Origin: G963664835 sp965220775
Lineage (GTDB): Bacteria > Chloroflexota > UBA6077 > FW602-bin22 > JBCLEL01
NCBI GenBank assembly: GCA_965220775.1
Contig: OZ244845.1
Location: 3,348,001-3,412,000 of the forward strand
DNA: 64,000 nt
Direction: 5' to 3'
Below the pieces are notes generated by a model that saw only the letters and a list, made by a program, of their open reading frames with translations, had not been told where the DNA came from and made no database searches. Made by a program: the position numbers and the translations under genes. Numbering within the stretch: the first letter of the stretch is position 1; every line of letters begins with the position of its first letter. This document shows positions 35,264 through 41,922 of the stretch, in pieces.

Positions 35264-36217
35264 ATGAGTGGACTGATGCCAAAGAAGAAGAATAAAGGCA
35301 ACCACCGCTACCTTGCGCGTTTCCAAGGTGATGGTCACGAAGTGATCAAGAAACGGTCTGCGGTCGTTGACGCGGATCCCATCGACGATCCTTCGTCTGT
35401 AGACCAAGAGAAACGCATCAGATATTTTAAGGACAACCTTTACCCGTACGCTTACCGGTTGAGCTTCGAGGAATACTACGACGACAAATTCCCTCTTCAG
35501 GTGGAGCTTGTGAAGCTCCAGAACTGGGTCAAAGACGCCGGCGAGCGAGTGATCATTATATTCGAGGGACGTGACGCCGCGGGAAAGGGAGGCACGATCC
35601 GACGATTCATGGAGCACTGGAACCCGCGCGGCGCTCGGGTGGTAGCTCTGGAAAAGCCTTCAAAGGAAGAGTTGGGCCAGTGGTATTTCCAGCGCTACAT
35701 CCGGCATTTCCCGACGGCCGGCGAGATCGTACTCTTTGACCGATCCTGGTACAACCGCGCCGGCGTGGAGAGGGTGCTGGGATTTTCGGACGATTCTGAC
35801 TATAGGCTGTTCATGCGGCAAGCGCCGGTCCTTGAGCAGATGATCGTCGAGAGCGGAATCCACTTGATCAAGCTGTACTTCTCAGTCAGCCGGACGGAAC
35901 AGCTGCGGCGGTTCGATCAGCGAGCCAAGGATCCGCTAAAGCAGTGGAAGATAAGCCCTATCGACCTACTGTCGAAGGACAAGTGGGAGGAATACACGGA
36001 GGCGAAGGAGGCGATGTTCCTCCGGACCAACATCGACGTAGCCCCATGGACGATCGTGAAGTCCGATGACAAGATGCGTGCGAGGATCAACGCGATGCGC
36101 CACGTGCTCGACGTGTTGGACTATGCGGGCAAGGAGGATTCGGTCGCCCACACCCCGGATCCTTGGATAGTAGCCTCCGCCGGCGAGATCTATCAAGCTG
36201 CCGTCCCCATCCGCTAA
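35264..36217 (+). CDS. ppk2: polyphosphate kinase 2 (PPK2)
   Basis: 317 residues, PPK2 class I. Walker A is FEGRDAAGKGGTIRR, Walker B is VLFDRSWYNRAGVE, with the lid region ending in FDQRAKDPLKQWKISPID; DDKMRARINAMRHVLD is the typical C-terminal stretch. It uses polyphosphate to phosphorylate nucleotides (GDP or ADP), or the reverse, and is cytosolic. The Lys-rich N-terminus (PKKKNKG) precedes the fold. Divergent from the Ppx/GppA-SixA-CHAD operon, so synthesis and use of polyP are encoded back to back. Confidence 0.94.
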   Translation: MSGLMPKKKNKGNHRYLARFQGDGHEVIKKRSAVVDADPIDDPSSVDQEKRIRYFKDNLYPYAYRLSFEEYYDDKFPLQVELVKLQNWVKDAGERVIIIFEGRDAAGKGGTIRRFMEHWNPRGARVVALEKPSKEELGQWYFQRYIRHFPTAGEIVLFDRSWYNRAGVERVLGFSDDSDYRLFMRQAPVLEQMIVESGIHLIKLYFSVSRTEQLRRFDQRAKDPLKQWKISPIDLLSKDKWEEYTEAKEAMFLRTNIDVAPWTIVKSDDKMRARINAMRHVLDVLDYAGKEDSVAHTPDPWIVASAGEIYQAAVPIR

Positions 36218-36400
36218 AATCACGTAGCTCTGGATATCAACCCCTAGGATCCAGGGATTCCAAGCGAGAGAGAGTCCCCTGGGACAAGGGTGGAGCATAA
36301 CCGCCTACTGCGAGAAAGGGCCAACGGCCCGGCCGGCTCCAACCAGCTCGCGGAGTCGAGGCCCGGCGACGTCGGCTTGTCCTCACTGAGATTTGAGGAA

Positions 36401-36808
36401 TCAGTCGACTTCGGCGTGGACGCTCCAGGACGTGAACGGTTGGCTTGTAGCGAGGAAGCTGTACCCCCCTACCTGGCCGGGAGCAAGGTCTGCCGGAGTC
36501 GTCGGGCCCAACTTGGCCCCGTTCGAGAGATGAACCTCTACCCTCACCCGTCTTAGCGTATCGTTGGTGGTGTTCTCCACGGTGCCGGTGAAGGCATTGG
36601 CAGCAGAGTCATAGGAAAAAATCAGCCTGGCGCCGGCCCGAATTTCGTCGAAGGTATCACTCAACCCGAATTCGGTGCCCGATTCTTCGTCTCCGCCTTC
36701 GCCGGACTCCGTGCCGCCGCCGCGGCAGCCAAGAAGAGCAATCATCAAGACGATGCTGATCAAGACAAGGATCGTCGAGAGGCTTCCGAACAGCCGTCGT
36801 TGATTCAT
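36401..36808 (-). CDS. small lipoprotein with FxLYD-like domain
   Basis: 135 residues from ATG 36808. Signal peptide with lipobox IALLGC, an acidic Gly/Glu/Ser-rich spacer (SGEGGDEESGTE), and one beta-sandwich-like domain: FTGTVENTTNDTLRRVRVEV, with the second half LAPGQVGGYSFLATSQPFTSW. This matches the FxLYD pattern of surface lipoproteins. Function unknown. It is alone on the minus strand between PPK2 and the deoxyribosyltransferase. Confidence 0.75.
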   Translation of the reverse strand: MNQRRLFGSLSTILVLISIVLMIALLGCRGGGTESGEGGDEESGTEFGLSDTFDEIRAGARLIFSYDSAANAFTGTVENTTNDTLRRVRVEVHLSNGAKLGPTTPADLAPGQVGGYSFLATSQPFTSWSVHAEVD

Positions 36809-37088
36809 ATGGTGCCTATAGGCCGGTGAAATTGAGTTCTGAATTCGACTCTTCCCCATGCGTTTTTCACTCCAATCGTCGGGATACGAATGCCGGGCGC
36901 ATGTGGCCACCGCCGACCGCTGACTAAGTCGATTGATGGCGTTGCCCATCTTGATCGATCCATTTACAGGAATGCGGCGAGCTAGCCGGCGCTCTCATTA
37001 GGTCTCAGTCAACAAACCCGCTTTAATTCTAAGCGCAACGGTGGGCAAATTGCCCTAGACTGAGGACTGATTCTGTTTTCCGCTTCCG

Positions 37089-37553
37089 CTACGGGCTCTT
37101 GGCCCATCGCGCGAGCGCCTTCTCCGGCGAGGCGATCTCCTCCACCGACGTGTAGTAGTAGTCCGGCCAACCCTCCTCCGGCAGACCGGTGAACAGCATC
37201 AGATTCAGGGGATACTGCTCGCACTCGGTGACCCGCCGGAAATCGTCTCGAAACAAGAACGTCGGTTTCTTCAAGGCAATCGCCATTCCCAACTCGATCA
37301 TCACGCCCTCGTCCGGAGGAACGCCGTTAACTACGGCGAAGATAGCATCGGAGTCCACCACGTCGCGGTAATCCTTCTGCCCGATCCGATAGGCCCATCC
37401 CGGCTCGAGAAAAGCCACCTGGTTATTCCGGGCGAACGGTTCCCAGACCTCTAATCCTAGTTCCTCGAGCGCCGCGATTATTGGCGGCAGGAGCGTCGTC
37501 TTCTGCTGGAGTGAAAATCCATAAGGATTGGCCAGATAGATTGTCTTCGTCAT
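37089..37553 (-). CDS. nucleoside 2-deoxyribosyltransferase
   Basis: About 154 residues, ATG 37553. Opening strand KTIYLANPYGFS, then FARNNQVAFLE and the conserved DSDAIFAVVNGVPPDEGVMI followed by ELGMAIALKKP, with the catalytic Glu in the latter. It is the NDT/DRTase-like fold (TIR/SLOG-related) that swaps bases between deoxynucleosides and is used in purine salvage. Cytosolic. Its 5' end faces the sialidase gene on the other strand across about 290 bases. Confidence 0.9.
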   Translation of the reverse strand: MTKTIYLANPYGFSLQQKTTLLPPIIAALEELGLEVWEPFARNNQVAFLEPGWAYRIGQKDYRDVVDSDAIFAVVNGVPPDEGVMIELGMAIALKKPTFLFRDDFRRVTECEQYPLNLMLFTGLPEEGWPDYYYTSVEEIASPEKALARWAKSP

Positions 37554-37846
37554 CCACACTCAGCCCGCGGTCGTTCATCCGCCAAACTCGCAAACTGCTC
37601 TTCTCATTCTCCCCATGGTACCACCACCCTTGCACATGCGGGGCATCTGACCAGGGCTGCGACGGGCCGACAGCACTTAACCGCCGGACTGCATGTCTAG
37701 TTTCCCCCGCACCTGATACTGAGATACTATGGGAGTCTTGCGCGGCAAACTCCCGGCTGGGCGCGGTCCGGCGACGTCGCGCCCCGAGCGGAATGGGAGT
37801 GTTTGCCGCTACGAGCCAAAGCAAGACTCCGATAAGAGAGGTCCCA

Positions 37847-38854
37847 TTGGATAAGATCGAGTTCTTCCTAGCCGGCAAGGGCGGATACCGAAGGTACCGG
37901 ATCCCTGCGCTGGTGGTCTCCAGCCGGGGCACCGTCTTGGCCTTCTGTGAGGCCCGCCGTCACACTGGAGAGGACCATGACGAAATCGATATACTCGTGC
38001 GCCGCAGCCAGGACAGTGGCCGGACCTGGGATGCGGGCCGTATGGTCGTCAGCGACGGCGATCGGACCTGCGGGAACCCCTGCCCGGTCGTCGATCACCG
38101 AACAGGAGGGATCATCCTCCCTTTTTGCAAAGACAGCCAACAGGTGTTTGTCACCAGGAGCGAAGACGATGGCATCAATTGGTCTCAGCCGGAGGAAATA
38201 ACTGACAGTGTGAAGGATCCGGCATGGTCGTTCCTCGGAACCGGCCCGGGCCACGGCATTCAGCTTCGGAGCGGCCGGCTGCTTGTTCCCTGTTGGTCCG
38301 ACTCCAGCCCTGGGCCGGTGACGTGGCGCAACCCTTCGCCATCCGTCGGCAAGATTCAGTCATCGTTCGCCATCTACAGTGACGACGGGGGCCGGACCTG
38401 GCAGAGGGGGCAGGAAATGACCGAGGATGCCTCCGACGAGTGCGCCGCCGTGGAGCTCCTAGACGGCTCCGTATACATGAACATGCGCAGCCGGCAGGAC
38501 AAGAGATGCCGCGCCTTCGCCCGCAGCCACGATGGCGGACGGACATGGACACCGGTCGAATACGATCCGACCCTGCCGGAACCTTCATGCCAGGGCAGCC
38601 TCGTCCGGCTCGACGAGCGCCGCGTCCTCCTGTCCCACCCCAGCAATGCCGATGCGCGGACGCACCTGACGATCCGGCTCAGCAGCGACGACTGCCGCAC
38701 CTGGCCGGTGGCGAGGGTCCTGGACGAAGGTTCGGCGGCCTACTCCGACCTGGCGGTCGCGGACGGAAACATCCTTTGCCTGTACGAAGCCGACTCCTAT
38801 GGCCGGATGATTCTCGCCCGCTTCACCCCCGACTGGCTTGAATCCGAGACCTAG
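37847..38854 (+). CDS. sialidase / BNR-repeat exo-alpha-sialidase
   Basis: About 335 residues if started at TTG 37847, which has GAGAGG five bases upstream; ATG 37793 is the alternative. Six-bladed propeller sialidase: the Arg-containing YRIPALVV opening, FCEARRHTGEDHDEID, and five Asp-box-like SxDxGxTW motifs (SQDSGRTW, SEDDGINW, SDDGGRTW, SHDGGRTW, SSDDCRTW). The ECAAVELLDGSVYMNMRS region holds the conserved Glu, and ILCLYEADSYG the late Tyr. No signal peptide is seen from either start, so it is probably cytosolic. It releases terminal sialic acid or related nonulosonic acids. No neighbouring nan genes. Confidence 0.9.
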   Translation: MDKIEFFLAGKGGYRRYRIPALVVSSRGTVLAFCEARRHTGEDHDEIDILVRRSQDSGRTWDAGRMVVSDGDRTCGNPCPVVDHRTGGIILPFCKDSQQVFVTRSEDDGINWSQPEEITDSVKDPAWSFLGTGPGHGIQLRSGRLLVPCWSDSSPGPVTWRNPSPSVGKIQSSFAIYSDDGGRTWQRGQEMTEDASDECAAVELLDGSVYMNMRSRQDKRCRAFARSHDGGRTWTPVEYDPTLPEPSCQGSLVRLDERRVLLSHPSNADARTHLTIRLSSDDCRTWPVARVLDEGSAAYSDLAVADGNILCLYEADSYGRMILARFTPDWLESET

Positions 38855-38938
38855 GCCGGAAACCGGTGACGCGCGATTAGCTTGCCGGCCAACGATCTGA
38901 CTGCTATGCCATCAGCCGGGCGCGGCGTTTAGGCGCGC

Positions 38939-39745
38939 TTGACCGACCCCAAACGGCCTTTTATATTTGAGGCATTGGACACGAATGACCTGAGGGAGTA
39001 TGGAGAAGCCGTGACAGGGCTCTTGACTGTGATGCTGCAGCGGACCGTCAATGCGCTGCGCGATCTGGCGCCCATCATCATTGTCATCGCGTTCTTCCAG
39101 ATCGTGGTGTTGCGGCAACCGTTTCCAAACCTCGGCAACGTCCTCGTGGGGCTCCTCTGCGTGGTCGCCGGCTTGACGCTATTCATCCAGGGCCTGGAGA
39201 GCGGTCTCTTTCCCCTTGGTGAGGCACTGGCGCAGGGCTTCGCGCGCAAGGGCAGTCTGACCGCACTGCTCGCCTTCGCGTTCTGCCTGGGCTTTGGCAC
39301 GACGGTCGCCGAACCGGCCCTAATCGCCGTTGCCGCCGAGGCTGCCGAGGTTGCAGCGGAAGCCGGCGCCATCGGCGCCGGCGAATCTTCGCGCACGTCA
39401 TACGCCTTCCAACTGCGCATGGTGGTGGCTGTATCGGTCGGTGCAGCGTTCGTACTGGGCGTGCTCCGCATCTTGAAAGGGTGGCCCATCCACCGCCTGA
39501 TCATCGGTGGCTACGTGCTGGTGACGGTAATGACCCTCTTTGCACCTGACGAGATCATCGGCGTGGCCTACGACTCCGGCGGCGTGACCACCGGCACTAT
39601 TACGGTGCCGCTGGTAACCGCGTTGGGCGTTGGACTCGCCACCTCAATTCGGGGACGAAATCCGATGATCGACGGGTTCGGACTCATCGCTTTCGCCAGC
39701 CTGACGCCCATGATTTGCGTGCTCGCTTACGGCATGGTGGCCTGA
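38939..39745 (+). CDS. DUF1538 membrane protein A
   Basis: 268 residues; TTG start with AGG six bases upstream. Polytopic inner-membrane protein with about six segments. Family hallmarks: LAPIIIVIAFFQIVVL, the FGTTVAEPALI motif in the middle, and AYDSGGVTTGTITVPLVTAL near the C-terminus, followed by NPMIDGFGLIAFASL. DUF1538 proteins are found as adjacent pairs, but no transport activity has been established to my knowledge. The small-residue, Thr-rich GxTT and GGVTTGT motifs recall substrate- or ion-binding loops of transporters. Its stop overlaps the next start by one base (TGATG). Confidence 0.88.
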   Translation: MTDPKRPFIFEALDTNDLREYGEAVTGLLTVMLQRTVNALRDLAPIIIVIAFFQIVVLRQPFPNLGNVLVGLLCVVAGLTLFIQGLESGLFPLGEALAQGFARKGSLTALLAFAFCLGFGTTVAEPALIAVAAEAAEVAAEAGAIGAGESSRTSYAFQLRMVVAVSVGAAFVLGVLRILKGWPIHRLIIGGYVLVTVMTLFAPDEIIGVAYDSGGVTTGTITVPLVTALGVGLATSIRGRNPMIDGFGLIAFASLTPMICVLAYGMVA

Positions 39746-40533
39746 TGTTTGAAGTCATGCATACCTTGCTGGACACTGTGCTCTCTACCGCGCTCGACGT
39801 GGCGCCTATTGTGGTAATCCTCGTCCTATTTCAAGTCGTCGTGCTTCGGCAAAGACTGCCCAACCTGCGACGAATAGCGGCCGGGGCCGTCTTGGTCCTG
39901 TTGGGGCTCACGCTCATTCTGATCGGCCTGCAAGAGGCTCTCTTCCCGATAGGCGAGACAATGGCGCGCCAACTAACCGCGGCGGAGACCGTTGGGGCCG
40001 AGAGATTGGCCGACGGCGTCCACTGGCACGACTATCTGCTGGTCTATGCCTTTGCCGCGGCGATTGGCTTTGCGACGACGGTGGCCGAACCTTCGCTCAT
40101 CGCTGTGGCGCTGAAGGCCGAGGAGGTCTCAGGCGGCACTGTCCACGCTTGGGGCTTGAGGATCGCGGTCGCGATCGGCGTCGCCGTCGGCGTTGCTCTC
40201 GGCTGCTTCCGCATCGTCACCGGAACACCCCTGCCTTGGTATATCATCGCCGCCTACATCGTCGTGATCGTGCAGACCTTCCGGTCCAGTCGAACCATTG
40301 TGCCGCTCGCCTACGACAGCGGCGGCGTCACGACCTCGACGGTCACAGTGCCGGTGGTCGCGGCGTTGGGCCTGGGTCTGGCAGCGAGCGTTCCGGGCCG
40401 GAGCCCGCTTATCGACGGATTCGGACTCATCGCTTTCGCCAGCGTCTTTCCAATCATTTCCGTGCTGGGCTACGCCATCGCCACATCCTGGCTGAGACGC
40501 CGGCGCAACACCAACCATTCCGAGGAGGCTTGA
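39745..40533 (+). CDS. DUF1538 membrane protein B
   Basis: 262 residues from ATG 39745. Same family as its neighbour: FATTVAEPSLIAVALKAEE, AYDSGGVTTSTVTVPVVAAL and SPLIDGFGLIAFASV are matched one for one, so the pair arose by duplication and likely forms a heterodimer. It ends in a short basic cytosolic tail (SWLRRRRNTNHSEEA). Membrane. GAGGAGG near its end is the SD of the P-II gene, showing one transcription unit with the two regulators downstream. Confidence 0.88.
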   Translation: MFEVMHTLLDTVLSTALDVAPIVVILVLFQVVVLRQRLPNLRRIAAGAVLVLLGLTLILIGLQEALFPIGETMARQLTAAETVGAERLADGVHWHDYLLVYAFAAAIGFATTVAEPSLIAVALKAEEVSGGTVHAWGLRIAVAIGVAVGVALGCFRIVTGTPLPWYIIAAYIVVIVQTFRSSRTIVPLAYDSGGVTTSTVTVPVVAALGLGLAASVPGRSPLIDGFGLIAFASVFPIISVLGYAIATSWLRRRRNTNHSEEA

Positions 40534-40536
40534 GTC

Positions 40537-40887
40537 ATGAGGCTGACACTGATTGTCGCTTTGGTCAGCGACGAGAAAACCGATATCGTGATCGATGCCG
40601 CGCGGGCCGGCGGGGCCACCGGCGCCACGATCATCAACGGCGTGCGGGGCGAAGGCTTGAAGCCGGAGAAGACCTTCTTCGGCCTCGACTTGGCGGCCAA
40701 GCGCGACGTCGTCTTGTTTCTGGTGATCGAGACCCGGGCGCGCGACATTCTAGAACGTATCCGTGACGCCGGACGCATCGACGTGGAGCACGGCGCCGGC
40801 ATCGCGTTCCAACTCGCCATTGAGGACGTAGTGGGCCTCAGCACCCAATTACCCACCATTCTGGAAGAACTGGAGTATGAGATATGA
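40537..40887 (+). CDS. P-II-like signalling protein
   Basis: 116 residues with the ferredoxin-like GlnB/P-II pattern: LTLIVALVSDEKTDIVIDAA, GATGATIINGVRGEGL, VVLFLVIETRARDILERI, and the C-terminal HGAGIAFQLAIEDVVGL. The T-loop (KPEKTFFGLDLAAKRDV) lacks the canonical uridylylated Tyr context of GlnB, so it probably senses nucleotides without that modification. SD GAGGAGG eight bases upstream. Encoded directly after the DUF1538 pair, as SbtB or GlnK follow the transporters they gate; it probably binds the membrane pair. Confidence 0.85.
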   Translation: MRLTLIVALVSDEKTDIVIDAARAGGATGATIINGVRGEGLKPEKTFFGLDLAAKRDVVLFLVIETRARDILERIRDAGRIDVEHGAGIAFQLAIEDVVGLSTQLPTILEELEYEI

Positions 40888-41288
40888 GCGAGAAACTGCT
40901 TATCAGGGTCGAAGACGTAATGGTCTCCAAGCTGCACAGCGTTGACGGCCTCGCAACCGTCGCAGAAGTAATGGCGCTGATGAAACATCATAGGGTCAGC
41001 TCGATCGCCGTCAACCGGCGCAACGAAGACGACGAGATGGGACTCGTCGTAGTCTCCGATATCGCCCGCGAAGTGATCGCCAAGAACCGCGCACCCGAGC
41101 GCGTAAACGTCTATGAGATTATGTCAAAGCCGGTGTTGACCCTGCCGTCGAAAATGTTCGCCCGATATGCGGTGCGCTTGCTGGTGCGTTTCGGCCTCTC
41201 CCGCGCCGTGGTCGTGGACGATGGGCGCAACCCTCTCGGTATGGTGACCTTGCGTGATCTCGTCATGGGGCACGTGGTGGAGCGATAA
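40884..41288 (+). CDS. CBS-domain pair protein
   Basis: 134 residues, two CBS motifs (Bateman module): VEDVMVSKLHSVDGLATVAE to LVVVSDIAREVI, then YEIMSKPVLTLPSK to LGMVTLRDLVMGHV. It should bind adenosine nucleotides or c-di-AMP/SAM. ATG overlaps the P-II stop (ATGA). Hence the operon has two membrane proteins plus two separate nucleotide-sensing proteins. No terminator is obvious after it; a transposase remnant lies in the following gap. Confidence 0.9.
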   Translation: MSEKLLIRVEDVMVSKLHSVDGLATVAEVMALMKHHRVSSIAVNRRNEDDEMGLVVVSDIAREVIAKNRAPERVNVYEIMSKPVLTLPSKMFARYAVRLLVRFGLSRAVVVDDGRNPLGMVTLRDLVMGHVVER

Positions 41289-41402
41289 GGGACGAGATAT
41301 TATTCAGCACGGCCGGAGAAGGCCGATCACAACTGACGCACAATGGCTCTTGGTCTCACGTAGTTTGGTGGAGTTGGTGAGACTGCAGAAAGAACTCTTG
41401 AG

Positions 41403-41711
41403 TTAGTAGCACTCTTGTAGGTGGCCCACCAACTCAATAGAGTCCTTGCGACTCGGCGAACAGCTCTCGGCCAGACAACCGATAGCCCGATAGTGGGCGC
41501 CAATACGGTCGTCTTTCCCTAGGACACATAGTACTGCGACCTCGCGCTGAAGGTGATGTCGATTCAGCGTGGCCTGGTGGAGGCTACCTAGCCGATATGG
41601 TTTCGCGCATCTTGGCGACAGGCGCCCTAACGCCTCATTGGCCAGACACTTGATGGTTAACAGGGGATGATCTTGAGGCACCCGCTCCTCCAGGTCCACA
41701 AAGGCCAGCAC
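41403..41711 (-). pseudogene. IS5-type transposase N-terminal remnant
   Basis: 102 codons. The first about 35 read FVDLEERVPQDHPLLTIKCL followed by ANEALGRLSPRC, the N-terminal signature of IS5/IS1182-like DDE transposases; after this the homology is lost and the rest has no transposase motif. No inverted repeats found. It is a decayed insertion between the CBS gene and the TrlF-like gene and marks past mobile-element activity at the edge of this accessory block. The rest of the gap (41289-41402, 41712-41922) shows nothing else. Confidence 0.6.
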
Positions 41712-41922
41712 CGTTCCATGTGGGTCGCGTCTTCCTCTCGTCGGTCGACTACCCCCATTCCGTTGTTTTGATATCCTAGTTCTCAGAATCGTTTTTCCGG
41801 GGCTCGCTAGCGTGGCTACGGAGATTGAGACGAAATCAGATAGTGGTATGAGTTCGCGAACAATGAACGTCTAGTATGTTACTTTGAATACAAACGTAGC
41901 CTGTGCGAGTGGAGGATCAAAT

